Source: Phyllobacteriaceae bacterium
GTDB lineage: Bacteria > Pseudomonadota > Alphaproteobacteria > Rhizobiales > Rhizobiaceae
DNA: 64,000 nucleotides
Direction of reading: 5' to 3'
NCBI GenBank assembly: GCA_002708825.1
Contig: PAPF01000029.1
Coordinates: 62,001 to 126,000 of the forward strand
In this document: positions 27,251 to 36,039 of the stretch, in pieces
Position numbering within the stretch: the first letter of the stretch is position 1
Layout: each line of letters opens with the position of its first letter
The notes under the pieces: model-generated
Told to the model about the DNA's origin: nothing
The model's database searches: none
What the model saw: only the letters and a program-made list of their open reading frames with translations
Made by a program: the position numbers and the translations under genes

Positions 27251-27279
27251 CTTCTATTGACGATGCCAGCCCTTGTCCA
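27251..27279 (-). promoter_or_regulatory. Candidate petABC promoter
   Basis: On the minus strand: TGGACA (27279-27274), 17-bp spacer, TAGAAG (27256-27251), giving a leader of about 105 nt before petA. Confidence 0.35.
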
Positions 27280-27344
27280 GACTGGAGAAAGGTAGAACGG
27301 CTATTTGTCGCGGGATTTCACGAGAAGCTTTCAAAGGCGCGGCT

Positions 27345-27665
27345 TCAGCAGGCGCCGAGCCGCACGAGCACTTCCCGGGGGATGCCCATTTCGCGGATCA
27401 GCGCATCGTGGCGGCGCAATCCGATGAGTTCACGCTGGATGAAATAGGCATGCACCGCGCGTGCCGCGTCCTTCAGCCGATCCGGCCTCGAAGGATCGTC
27501 GCGCGCGGTCCGCCTGAGCGCGGCAAGCGCGGCCTCGACCCGCCGGCCGGCCATGCCGAGCGACACGGCCATGTCCGCCGCCGCCTCGTACTGGAAGGCG
27601 GCGGCTAGCGGATCGTCGCCCGCTCCCTGCCCGATCCTCGTCGATGACTTGGGAAAACTGGTCAT
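27345..27665 (-). CDS. Small soluble DUF6665-like protein
   Basis: 106 residues, mostly alpha-helical and without cysteine apart from the C-terminal residue. The pattern AAFQYEAAADMAVSLGMAGRRVEAALAALR followed by VHAYFIQRELIGLRRHDALIREMGIPREV resembles what I recall of DUF6665, a small family of unknown function common in Hyphomicrobiales. Its start overlaps the stop of the AlgX-like gene (ATGA), so it is translationally coupled to the acylation genes. It might be an accessory factor for them, or simply a passenger. Confidence 0.65.
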   Translation of the reverse strand: MTSFPKSSTRIGQGAGDDPLAAAFQYEAAADMAVSLGMAGRRVEAALAALRRTARDDPSRPDRLKDAARAVHAYFIQRELIGLRRHDALIREMGIPREVLVRLGAC

Positions 27666-28762
27666 TCAACAACGCGTTCCACGACCTGAAGGACGATGAC
27701 ATCCGGGTCGAAACGCTCGATCATGGCACGGTCGAACCCGCCTTGCTGGTGGTGCAACCATAGCACGGATGCGAAATGCTGCGCAAAGAGCGGCCTGAAC
27801 AGGCCGAAGGTGAAGGAGTCGCCGATCACTGCAATGCTCAGCTTCGACGCCGGATCGGCCACCGCGCCTTCCGCTATCAGGTAGGGGGCCATGCCGGCCA
27901 CGGAATTGCCATCGGCTTGCGTCAACGCTTCCGTGGTGATCCCCTGCATCGAGAACAGGGGCTGCCTGAACACGGGCATCTGTTCACCCCTGGAAACGCC
28001 CTCGCCGTTGATCGTCGCAAAGTCGCCTTCGCGGTCAATGGACTTCGTTCCGGCATAGACCCCGCCCACCGTGCCATGGACCGGCTCCACGCCGAGTATT
28101 TCCACCAGGCGGTTGAAGATGAACAGCGCGCCCAGCTGATTCCAGTGCGTGTCGCGTTTCCAGTAGAGCGGACCCGTTCCCTTGGCAGCGTCAAGGATCG
28201 CCTTGCTGTCGATATAGGCGATGCCGCGCTCGGCCAGGCCGGCTTGGACCAGCGCGGCGGTATCCGGACCCCGCCTGTCCGGAAGATACCCTGCAGGCAG
28301 GAATTCCGGATAGATCGAGTGCTTGTCCGGCGCCAGCATGAAGACGAAACGTCTCCCGGCACGCACCTGCCGTTCATGCAGTTCATTGGCAATTCCGGTC
28401 CAGTATTCCGCGCCCGCCACATCGGCGAACCGGCCGCGATGGCGGTTTCGCAAGCTGCCGGAATTGTAGAATCCCCAGCCGTCGACGCCCTCGACAACCG
28501 CCCCGCCCCGCCCGCCGTCGCGCAGGAAGGCGGCGGCATCCTTCATGTCGCCCGCCAGGCCGAAGGCCGAGTCCGCGAAGCCCTCCAGGCTGCGCCGCCA
28601 GTCGGTGTCCTGCCACGGGCAGACCCGCATCCGCATCTGGCAGGCTGCGAAATCGGGCAGACGGGCGATCAGTGGCGCGGACGGGATCGCAAGCACGAGG
28701 GCCACGACAAGGAGATAGCCGCCGAGGAGGAAATACCGGAAGGCTGTGCTGCTCGTCCACAT
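27662..28762 (-). CDS. AlgX/AlgJ-like SGNH-fold protein, probable O-acetyl transfer partner
   Basis: 366 residues with an N-terminal membrane anchor (about 7-30) and a periplasmic SGNH-hydrolase-like domain as in AlgX/AlgJ. Putative catalytic residues are in KRDTHWNQLG (Asp and His, about 205-215) and AVIGDSFTFGLF (nucleophile Ser, about 313). MLAPDKHSIYPEFLP is a further family segment. The four-base gap to the MBOAT gene upstream gives the standard acylation pair: MBOAT moves the acyl group across the membrane and this protein puts it on a glycan. The start is ATG 28762. The glycan is unknown. Confidence 0.82.
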   Translation of the reverse strand: MWTSSTAFRYFLLGGYLLVVALVLAIPSAPLIARLPDFAACQMRMRVCPWQDTDWRRSLEGFADSAFGLAGDMKDAAAFLRDGGRGGAVVEGVDGWGFYNSGSLRNRHRGRFADVAGAEYWTGIANELHERQVRAGRRFVFMLAPDKHSIYPEFLPAGYLPDRRGPDTAALVQAGLAERGIAYIDSKAILDAAKGTGPLYWKRDTHWNQLGALFIFNRLVEILGVEPVHGTVGGVYAGTKSIDREGDFATINGEGVSRGEQMPVFRQPLFSMQGITTEALTQADGNSVAGMAPYLIAEGAVADPASKLSIAVIGDSFTFGLFRPLFAQHFASVLWLHHQQGGFDRAMIERFDPDVIVLQVVERVVE

Positions 28763-28766
28763 CGCG

Positions 28767-30191
28767 TCAGAACCGGAAATAGAGGAACGGATTGTAGCGG
28801 GCGTCCGCCAGAAGCGTGAGCGAAACGGCAAACAGGCCAAGGGAAATCCAGTTGCGCATGACCAGCCGGTTTTGCAATGCGCTCATGGGCAGCACACGTG
28901 CAGCCCCGTCACCGGCCATGCCGAAGACGCCGTTCCACACCCGCTGCGGCGTCAGCGCCAGAATGGTTCCGGCAGCCAGCGCGAAATACCAGACGGGTCC
29001 GAACGCCTGCCCGAAGGCTTCGTCCATCACGCCATTGCCGGAAAACCCGGCCATGGCGCGGAAATAGGCCAGTGCTTCGGCCAGGCTGTCCGCCCTGAAC
29101 CAGACCCAGGATGTCAACACGGCAAGCAGGCAATAGGCCTGGCTGGCCAGCGCCGGCATCCGGGGCAGCCAGCGCCCCAGCCACGCCCGCTCCACCACCA
29201 GGAAGACACCATGGTGCAGGCCCCAGATGACGAAGGTCCAGCTGGCCCCGTGCCACAGGCCGCACAGCAGAAACACGATCATCAGGTTGGCGTAGGTGCG
29301 GGCCGGCCCGGCGCGATTGCCACCCAGCGGAATGTAGAGATAGTCGCGGAACCAGCGCGACAGCGACATGTGCCAGCGCCGCCAGAACCCTGTCACGGAG
29401 CGTGCGGTGTAGGGCAGCCGGAAATTGCGCGGAAAGCCGAAGCCGAGCACGAGGCCCAGACCGATGGCCATCAGGCTGTAGCCGGAGAAGTCATAGTAGA
29501 TCTGCAGGCTGTAGGAGACGATGCCCACCCAGGCCTCCCCGGCATCGAGCGCCGTCCCGTTGGCGAAGGCAACGTCGGCGACGCGGCCGACCTCGTTGGC
29601 GATCATCACCTTCTGCGCCAGCCCGATGATGAAGACCCGCACGCCGATGACACTGCGCCACAGGCTGTGACGGCGGTGCGAGATCTGCCGCGCCACGGTC
29701 GCGTAGCGCACGATGGGGCCGGCGACGAGCTGCGGGAACATGGTGATGTAGAGCGCCACATGGCTCGCCCGCCGCTCTGCCGGTGCCGCGCCGCGCTTGA
29801 TGTCGACAAGGTAGGAGATCGCCTGGAAGGAAAAGAAGGAAACGCCGAGCGGCAATTCGACGCCGGGCGCGGGAATGCCCCCGCCCGTCACCGCATTGAC
29901 GGTCTCGACCGCGAAATCCGCGTATTTCGCGATGCCGAGGACCGCCAGGTTCCAGGCCACGCCTGCCGCGAGCGCGCCCTTCACGCCCTTGGCGATGGCC
30001 AGGCCCGCCTGCCAGTTGACCGCGACGCTGATCAGCAGCACCGCGACGAAGACGGGCTCGCCATAGGCATAGAAGATCAGGCTCGCCGTCAGCAGGACCG
30101 CATTCTTCGCCTCCGTGCCGCGCGCAAGCCAGTATCCGGCCAGGAACAGGGGCAGGAAGAGATAAAGGAACAGGTTGGAACTGAAGACCAT
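28767..30191 (-). CDS. MBOAT-family O-acyltransferase, AlgI-like
   Basis: 474 residues with about ten transmembrane helices. AlgI-type MBOAT proteins carry acetyl groups across the inner membrane for modification of exported polysaccharides or other envelope polymers. The conserved catalytic His lies in LLCGLWHGASWTFVIWGLHHG (about 312-332), with the usual RWHMSLSRWFRDYLYIPLGGNR before it. The next gene encodes its periplasmic SGNH partner. It lies 89 bp after the ATP-grasp gene in the same direction, so it may belong to the same unit. No polysaccharide synthase is in the window. Confidence 0.9.
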   Translation of the reverse strand: MVFSSNLFLYLFLPLFLAGYWLARGTEAKNAVLLTASLIFYAYGEPVFVAVLLISVAVNWQAGLAIAKGVKGALAAGVAWNLAVLGIAKYADFAVETVNAVTGGGIPAPGVELPLGVSFFSFQAISYLVDIKRGAAPAERRASHVALYITMFPQLVAGPIVRYATVARQISHRRHSLWRSVIGVRVFIIGLAQKVMIANEVGRVADVAFANGTALDAGEAWVGIVSYSLQIYYDFSGYSLMAIGLGLVLGFGFPRNFRLPYTARSVTGFWRRWHMSLSRWFRDYLYIPLGGNRAGPARTYANLMIVFLLCGLWHGASWTFVIWGLHHGVFLVVERAWLGRWLPRMPALASQAYCLLAVLTSWVWFRADSLAEALAYFRAMAGFSGNGVMDEAFGQAFGPVWYFALAAGTILALTPQRVWNGVFGMAGDGAARVLPMSALQNRLVMRNWISLGLFAVSLTLLADARYNPFLYFRF

Positions 30192-30280
30192 GTGCCCGCC
30201 AAGCCGTTGAGCCGGACCATGCTTTTAGACGCAGCCGCGTTTGGTGCCAAGACGCCTGCCGCACGCAGGCGGGCCCCGCG

Positions 30281-31330
30281 CTACCGGCCGGCTGCCATCC
30301 TGTCGACGAGCGCGCCGTAGACAGCCTTCACCCTGCCCCGTGCCTGCGGCGACAAGGCTGCGTAATTGCGCAGGCCCGGCGCGGAGTTCACCTCGATGAC
30401 GTGATAGTCCCGGGCAGACGCGGCGATATCCGCCGTCATGATGTCCACCCCCGCGAAGACCAGCCCGCAGGCATGCGCCGCCCGCGCGGCAATCGAGAGG
30501 AAATCCGGATGGACAAGGCCCGTCATGTCGGCGGACCGCCCGCCGGTGGACAGGTTGGCGTTGGGCATCAGCACGACGCGCTGCCCTGCCGCCGGCACCG
30601 AAGCCGGCTCCAGCCCCTGCGCCGCCAGTTCGGCCGCGATGCGCGGATCGTCGGGGGCAAGCCCCGCCGGCCGGTCCTCGCGGCGAAAGGCATCCAGTGC
30701 CTGCGCGACGAGATCGGCCACAGAGGAAAGCCCGTCTCCCGTCACCGTGAAAGGCGCACGTTCATAGGCAGCCATGACCTTTCCGTCGAGCACCACGAGA
30801 CGGTAGTCGCGGCCCGTCGCCGGAACCTGGAGCAGCGCCTTGTCTGCCGTCTCGAAAATGTCGCGGATACCCTCGAACAGGCGCTCCACCGACGTCACCT
30901 TCATCACACCCTTGCCGGCCGTACCCTCGTTGGGCTTGAGAAACAGCGGAAAGCCGTGACGGTTCGCGAAGGCGAGCGCCGGCTCGGCAAAGGCCAGCCC
31001 CGCTGCCAGCGATTTGCTTTTCAGCGCCAGTTCGGCCCGGTAGCGCGGGCTGAACAGCAGCACGCCTTCCGGCGTGGACAGCCCGCTTCCCGCCAGCAAT
31101 TGCGCGCTGTAGGCCTTGTCGCGGGCAAGCTGGCTGGCGCCCTGCCCGTTGATGTCGAAGGCGGTGCCCATGAAGAACGCACGCCGTCCGTCCGGATATT
31201 CGATGGCGCCGGAATAGCCGTAGCGCCTGTCGCCATGAAGCGTGCAGCCCCGTTCGGCGCAGACCTCCTGCAGGAGCGAATAGACGAAATGGCCGCGCGC
31301 GCCTTCCGCGTCGAGAGGCTGGAATGTCAT
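30281..31330 (-). CDS. ATP-grasp ligase related to cyanophycin synthetase/GshAB-type domains
   Basis: 349 residues forming one ATP-grasp domain. The central part has ARDKAYSAQLLAGSGLSTPEG, GFPLFLKPNEGTAGKGVMKV (ATP-binding lysine and glycine-rich loop, about 130-150) and, near the C-terminus, AGVDIMTADI and the metal-binding VIEVNSAPGLRNY (about 315). Such enzymes join a carboxylate to an amine, thiol or amino acid; relatives include cyanophycin synthetase and the glutathione synthetase half of GshF. Acceptor and donor are unknown. It starts 17 bp after two ABC exporter genes, and may make what they export. ATG 31330 is preferred over a longer frame. Confidence 0.75.
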   Translation of the reverse strand: MTFQPLDAEGARGHFVYSLLQEVCAERGCTLHGDRRYGYSGAIEYPDGRRAFFMGTAFDINGQGASQLARDKAYSAQLLAGSGLSTPEGVLLFSPRYRAELALKSKSLAAGLAFAEPALAFANRHGFPLFLKPNEGTAGKGVMKVTSVERLFEGIRDIFETADKALLQVPATGRDYRLVVLDGKVMAAYERAPFTVTGDGLSSVADLVAQALDAFRREDRPAGLAPDDPRIAAELAAQGLEPASVPAAGQRVVLMPNANLSTGGRSADMTGLVHPDFLSIAARAAHACGLVFAGVDIMTADIAASARDYHVIEVNSAPGLRNYAALSPQARGRVKAVYGALVDRMAAGR

Positions 31331-31347
31331 GCGGCGCGCTCCATTGG

Positions 31348-33231
31348 CTATTCCGCCGCCTCGCTGCGTTGGACGCGCTCCGCCAGGAAACCGCCGGACT
31401 GGCGGGCCCACAGCCGGGCATAGAGACCGCCCGCGTCAACCAGTTCGTCATGCGTGCCCGTCTCGACGATGGCGCCCTTGTCCACCACGATCAGCCGGTC
31501 CATGGCGGCGATGGTGGAAAGCCGGTGGGCAATGGCGATCACCGTCTTGCCCTCCATAAGGTCGGCCAGCTTGTCCTGGATCGCCGCCTCGATCTCCGAA
31601 TCCAGCGCGGATGTCGCCTCGTCGAGGATCAGCACCGGCGCGTCCTTGAGCATCATGCGGGCAATGGCAATCCGCTGGCGCTGGCCGCCGGACAGCTTCA
31701 CGCCGCGCTCGCCCACATGCGCCTCATAGCCCTTGCGTCCCTTCATGTCGCTGACGGTCTGGATGAAGTCATGTGCCGCCGCGCGCCGTGCAGCCGCCTC
31801 GATTTCCGCCTGGGATGCGCCGGGCCGGCCATAGGCGATGTTGTCGCTGATCGATCGGTGCATGAGCATCGGTTCCTGCGCCACCACGCCGAACTGCGCG
31901 CGCAGCGAAGCCTGTGTCAGGTCGCGCACATCGACGCCGTCCAGCGTGATGCGCCCGCCCTCGACATCGAACAGCCGCAGCAGAAGATGCACGATCGTCG
32001 TCTTGCCCGCCCCTGACGGACCGACCAGCGCCACCTTCTCGCCAGGCCGGATTTCCAGGTTGAGCCCCTCGATCACGCCTTCGCCCTTGCCATAATGGAA
32101 AGTCACGTCCTCGAAGCGAACATGGCCTTTGGCCCGTTCCATGACCCTGGCCTGCGGGCGGTCCGTGATGGCCGGCGCGACCGAGATGGTGGCCGCGGAA
32201 TCCTGAACCGTCGCGAAATCGCGCACCAGCCCGTTCATGGCAAACATCAGCCAGCCCGACATGTGGGCAAGCCGGAACGTCAGCCCCACCGCCGTCGCCA
32301 CGGCGCCGGTGGTCAGCGCGCCCTCCATCCAGCCGGATACGGCCAGCCAGCCTGTCACGCCCATCATCAGCCCGCTGAGCGCGACGACCGAGGCCCGAAC
32401 GGCGGTGATGGCGCGGACCTGCGCGCGCGAGGCTTCAAGCTGGTCCTCCATCGCCTCGCGCACATAGGCGTGTTCGCGCCGCCCGCTGTCGAACAGCTTG
32501 ACAGCCATGATGTTGGTGAAGGCGTCGACCATGCGTCCGTTGGAGACCGAGCGCATGTCGGCCACCTTCTTGCTGCGCGCCCGCACCTTCGGCATCAGCT
32601 TCCAGCCGATCGCAACATATCCGGCGAGCCAGACCGCGACCGCCAGTCCCATGACCGGATCGAGCGTGGTCAGGATGGTGAAGGTGAGGATGATGAAGAC
32701 GACGAAGTTCCAGAAGGTCTGAAGGATGCCGGTCATGAAGTCGCTGACCGATTGTCCCGCCTGCATCACCTTGGTCGCGATCCGGCCGGCGAAATCGTTC
32801 TGGTAGAAGCCGTAAGGCTGCTCGATCACGCGCCGGAACGCCTGCCAGCGCACCCGCGTGTAGAACCCCGGCGCGATGACCACCTGCTCGACGATCGTGC
32901 CGGCGATCAGCACCGCGGTGCGTCCCAGCAGCACCAGCGCCAGGAGGCCGAGTAGTTGCGGCCAGTGGTCGCTGATCAGGGTTGCAGGCTCCGCGCCGTC
33001 GAGAATGTCGATCAGCCAGCCGAGCGCCCAGTAGAGGCCGGCCTCGACCAGACCGGTCAGGCCGCCGGCAACGAAGGCCGCGATGAACGGTCCCTTTGCC
33101 TGGACGGCGAAATGGCGGATGAAGTCCATCGCCTGCCGCGGCAGGACATCCCGGTCCGTGTCGCCGAACGGATTGATGATCCGCTCCGCGCGGTGGAGCA
33201 GCCAGCCGACAGGATTGCGACGCTCGCTCAT
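31348..33231 (-). CDS. ABC exporter half-transporter (second of a pair)
   Basis: 627 residues: a six-helix exporter membrane domain (about 40-340) and a nucleotide-binding domain with Walker A GPSGAGKTT (about 413-421), Q-loop, signature LSGGQRQRIAIARMM, Walker B VLILDEATSALD with catalytic Glu, and switch His (IAHRLS). All catalytic residues look intact. It starts on the stop codon of the first ABC gene (ATGA), and the two are clearly homologous, even at the DNA level over the ATPase regions. A heterodimer is likely. The substrate is unknown. Confidence 0.9.
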   Translation of the reverse strand: MSERRNPVGWLLHRAERIINPFGDTDRDVLPRQAMDFIRHFAVQAKGPFIAAFVAGGLTGLVEAGLYWALGWLIDILDGAEPATLISDHWPQLLGLLALVLLGRTAVLIAGTIVEQVVIAPGFYTRVRWQAFRRVIEQPYGFYQNDFAGRIATKVMQAGQSVSDFMTGILQTFWNFVVFIILTFTILTTLDPVMGLAVAVWLAGYVAIGWKLMPKVRARSKKVADMRSVSNGRMVDAFTNIMAVKLFDSGRREHAYVREAMEDQLEASRAQVRAITAVRASVVALSGLMMGVTGWLAVSGWMEGALTTGAVATAVGLTFRLAHMSGWLMFAMNGLVRDFATVQDSAATISVAPAITDRPQARVMERAKGHVRFEDVTFHYGKGEGVIEGLNLEIRPGEKVALVGPSGAGKTTIVHLLLRLFDVEGGRITLDGVDVRDLTQASLRAQFGVVAQEPMLMHRSISDNIAYGRPGASQAEIEAAARRAAAHDFIQTVSDMKGRKGYEAHVGERGVKLSGGQRQRIAIARMMLKDAPVLILDEATSALDSEIEAAIQDKLADLMEGKTVIAIAHRLSTIAAMDRLIVVDKGAIVETGTHDELVDAGGLYARLWARQSGGFLAERVQRSEAAE

Positions 33232-35096
33232 TCCGCCGCTTCCGTTTCTGTCTCGCCCTCGTCGATGAGGAAACCGCCGGACTGGCGCGCCCAGAGCTGG
33301 GCGTAAAGCCCGCCGGCGGCCACCAGTTCGTCATGCGTGCCGGTTTCGACGATGGCGCCCTCGTCCATCACCACAAGCCGGTCCATCGCCGCGATGGTGG
33401 ACAGCCGGTGGGCGATGGCGATCACCGTCTTGCCCTCCATCAACCGGTAGAGATTGTCCTGGATGGCGGCTTCCGCTTCCGAATCGAGCGCGGAGGTCGC
33501 CTCGTCGAGGATCAGGATCGGCGCATCCTTGAGCATGACGCGGGCAATGGCGATGCGCTGGCGCTGGCCGCCGGACAGCTTCACCCCGCGCTCGCCGACA
33601 TGGGCATCGTAGCCGGTCCGGCCCTTCGCATCCGCTAGTCCGCAAATGAAGTCATGGGCTTCCGCACGCCGCGCCGCTTCCTCCATCGCCGTGTCCGGAG
33701 CATCCGGCCGGCCGTAGAGGATGTTGTCGCGCACCGAGCGGTGGAGCAGCGAGGTATCCTGCGTCACCATGCCGATGGCGGCCCGCAGGCTCTCCTGCGT
33801 CACGTCCGCGATTTCCTGGCCGTCGATCAGGATGCGCCCGCCCTCCACGTCATGGAAGCGCAGCAGCAGGTTGACCAGCGTGGACTTGCCCGCCCCCGAG
33901 CGGCCGACCACGCCGATCTTCTCGCCTGGCCTCACCTCGAGGTTCAGCCGCTCGATGACGCCCTTGCCCTTGCCGTAGTGGAACGTCACGTCCTCGAAAC
34001 GGACATGGCCCTCGTCGACGCTCAGCGCCCGTGCGCCGGAACGGTCAGTGACCGAATGAGGTCGTGACAGCGTCTGCATGCCGTCAATGGCCATGCCGAT
34101 ATTCTCGAACAGGCCCGACAGTTCCCACATGATCCAGTGGCTCATGCCGTTGAGCCGCAGCACCAGCCCCAGCCCGATGGCCACCGCCCCTGCCGTGACC
34201 CCGGAGCCGAGCCACAGCCAGATGCCGACCGCGCCGACGGCGAACAGCAGGCCGTTGTTGAGAAGCGCCAGCATCACTTCCAGCTTGGTGACAAGACGCA
34301 TCTGCGGGTGCACGGTCGTCAGGAAATCGCGCATCGACTGGCGCGCATAGGCTTCCTCGGCGCGGGCATGGGAAAACAGCTTCACCGTCATGATGTTGGT
34401 GTAGCTGTCCACGATGCGCCCCGTCATGGCTGAACGCGCATCGGCCTGCGTCTCGGATATGTCGCGCATCCTGGGCAGGAAATGGCGGAGCGTCAGGCCG
34501 TAGCCGATGAGCCAGACGAGAAACGGCACCATAAGTGCCACGTCGAAGCTGGCAATCAGCGCCAGCGTGCCGAAGACATAGACCCCGACATAGACGAACA
34601 CGTTGACCGCCTTCATCAGCGTATCGCGCACGCCGAGCGCGGCCTGCAGCAGTTTCGTGGCGACGCGGCCGGCGAATTCGTCCTGGTAGAACGCCATCGA
34701 CTGGCGCAGCAGGTAGCGATGGCCGAGCCAGCGGATGATCATCGGGAAATTGCCGATCACCGTCTGGTGCAGGATCAGCGAATCGATGAGCGTCAGCGCC
34801 GGCAGGATGACGAGGATCACCGCCCCCATCCAGACCAGTTGCCAGAACTCGGTCTCCAGGAAACTCTCCCGGTCGGCAGCCGCCAGCCAGTCCACGACAT
34901 TGCCGAGAAAGGCGAAGAGCGTGACCTCGAATACCGCGATCAGCGAGGAAAAGAAGGCGATGAGCACCAGCCAGGGCCAGATCAGGCGCGAGAAATGCCA
35001 GACGAACGGCCACAGGGCCGCCGGAGGCTGTTCCGGCACCTGCTCCGGGAACGGATCGATCCGTGCCTCGAACCATCTGAACAATGCAGCGACCAT
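33228..35096 (-). CDS. ABC exporter half-transporter (first of a pair)
   Basis: 622 residues with the same layout as its partner: an N-terminal segment with FEARIDPFPEQ, six membrane helices (about 35-335), then an ATPase with Walker A GRSGAGKST, signature LSGGQRQRIAIARVM and Walker B ILILDEATSALD. Both half-transporters keep the catalytic glutamate, so the pair does not look like exporters with one degenerate site. Start ATG 35096 matches the family; the frame extends upstream without similarity. It heads a leftward run through the second ABC gene and an ATP-grasp ligase. Confidence 0.9.
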   Translation of the reverse strand: MVAALFRWFEARIDPFPEQVPEQPPAALWPFVWHFSRLIWPWLVLIAFFSSLIAVFEVTLFAFLGNVVDWLAAADRESFLETEFWQLVWMGAVILVILPALTLIDSLILHQTVIGNFPMIIRWLGHRYLLRQSMAFYQDEFAGRVATKLLQAALGVRDTLMKAVNVFVYVGVYVFGTLALIASFDVALMVPFLVWLIGYGLTLRHFLPRMRDISETQADARSAMTGRIVDSYTNIMTVKLFSHARAEEAYARQSMRDFLTTVHPQMRLVTKLEVMLALLNNGLLFAVGAVGIWLWLGSGVTAGAVAIGLGLVLRLNGMSHWIMWELSGLFENIGMAIDGMQTLSRPHSVTDRSGARALSVDEGHVRFEDVTFHYGKGKGVIERLNLEVRPGEKIGVVGRSGAGKSTLVNLLLRFHDVEGGRILIDGQEIADVTQESLRAAIGMVTQDTSLLHRSVRDNILYGRPDAPDTAMEEAARRAEAHDFICGLADAKGRTGYDAHVGERGVKLSGGQRQRIAIARVMLKDAPILILDEATSALDSEAEAAIQDNLYRLMEGKTVIAIAHRLSTIAAMDRLVVMDEGAIVETGTHDELVAAGGLYAQLWARQSGGFLIDEGETETEAAE

Positions 35097-35216
35097 GCGC
35101 GCGGTCTCTCCTGGCGTTCTGGCTGCGGCCGCGCCGCAGCCGGCACTTATAGGCCCGCAAGGTGGCGCTGTCATGTCGCTTGGCAAGCGTCTGCTGACAC
35201 GCTACGTGATCGCGCC

Positions 35217-35675
35217 ATGAGCCAAGAGCTGCGCATCGCCCTTTTCCAGCCGGACATTCCCGGCAATACCGGCACCATCATCCGAACCGCCGCCTGCCTC
35301 GGCTTGGGCGTCGACATCATCGCACCGGCCGGCTTCGACTTTTCCGACCGCGCGCTCAAGCGCTCCGGCATGGATTACGTCGAACTTGCCGCGGTGAGAC
35401 GGCATGACGACTGGACCGCCTTCGACGCCTGGCGGAGGCAAGAGGGCCGGCGGCTCGCACTCTTCACGACGCAGGGCGCGCTGCCTTACACCGCCTTCGC
35501 GTTCCGTCCGGGCGACATCCTGCTTTTCGGCCGGGAAAGCGCCGGTGCGCCGGACTTCGTCCACCAGGCGGCCGATGCCCGCCTTCTCATTCCCATGATT
35601 GAGGGCCGGCGCAGCCTCAACCTCGCCGTCTCGGCCGCGATGGCGGCAGGCGAGGCGATCCGCCAGTTGCGCTGA
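35217..35675 (+). CDS. trmL: tRNA (cytidine(34)-2'-O)-methyltransferase, SPOUT family
   Basis: 152-residue knotted SPOUT methyltransferase that 2'-O-methylates the wobble base of tRNA-Leu isoacceptors. Motifs are ALFQPDIPGNTGTIIRTAA at the start, LFGRESAGAPDFVH (motif 2) and MIEGRRSLNLAVSAAMAAGEAIRQL at the C-terminus (motif 3, knot). Length matches TrmL. The much longer open frame in this register runs antisense to the ABC gene, so the true start is ATG 35217. Its TGA abuts the stop of the next, converging gene, forming a TGATCA palindrome. Confidence 0.94.
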   Translation: MSQELRIALFQPDIPGNTGTIIRTAACLGLGVDIIAPAGFDFSDRALKRSGMDYVELAAVRRHDDWTAFDAWRRQEGRRLALFTTQGALPYTAFAFRPGDILLFGRESAGAPDFVHQAADARLLIPMIEGRRSLNLAVSAAMAAGEAIRQLR

Positions 35676-35933
35676 TCAGTCGGCGCTTTTCAGCCGGCGC
35701 ATTGTGAACTCGATCACGTCGCCCGGCCATTCGCTCCAGCTTTCGATCTCCGTCCAGTAGGCCTGGCGCGGATAACGGGCGAGGAATTCGCGCGCCTTCT
35801 CGCGCGCCTGCGGGCGCGGCAACCGGAAGGTTTCGCGCACGAAGCCGTCGCGCGGCATGCGCTCGCCCCTGGCGCGGCTCTCGTCGAGGCGCCGCTTCAG
35901 GCCGTCCAGCGGAGGACGGGTGGGAACACGCAT
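35676..35933 (-). CDS. Small conserved hypothetical protein
   Basis: 85 residues, basic and rich in Arg, with no membrane segment. The sequence has RETFRLPRPQAREKAREFLARYP and ends WTEIESWSEWPGDVIEFTMRRL, which looks like a small folded domain. I recognise the type from rhizobial genomes near hemF but not a function. I start at ATG 35933 with GGGAG upstream; an ATG at 35942 adds three residues. It ends back-to-back with trmL and is divergent from hemF. Confidence 0.6.
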   Translation of the reverse strand: MRVPTRPPLDGLKRRLDESRARGERMPRDGFVRETFRLPRPQAREKAREFLARYPRQAYWTEIESWSEWPGDVIEFTMRRLKSAD

Positions 35934-36039
35934 GACAAACACTCCCGGAGCCTCTATTCGTGAAAAATATTAGGGACGGATACCGCGCCTGGCGAGTCTT
36001 TTTCTGGCCGTCGCGGCAATTGCAGATTGAGGAGGCAAG

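Noticed and set aside
30253-30271. Seven-base-pair hairpin CGCCTGC/GCAGGCG between ATP-grasp and MBOAT genes as a terminator
   Set aside because: No T-run in either direction; too weak to claim a transcription unit boundary, although it bears on whether the two gene blocks are cotranscribed.
31400-34060. Direct repeats of several hundred bases as a mobile-element trace
   Set aside because: The similarity is between the ATPase parts of two tandem ABC genes and is explained by gene duplication; no terminal repeats or transposase.
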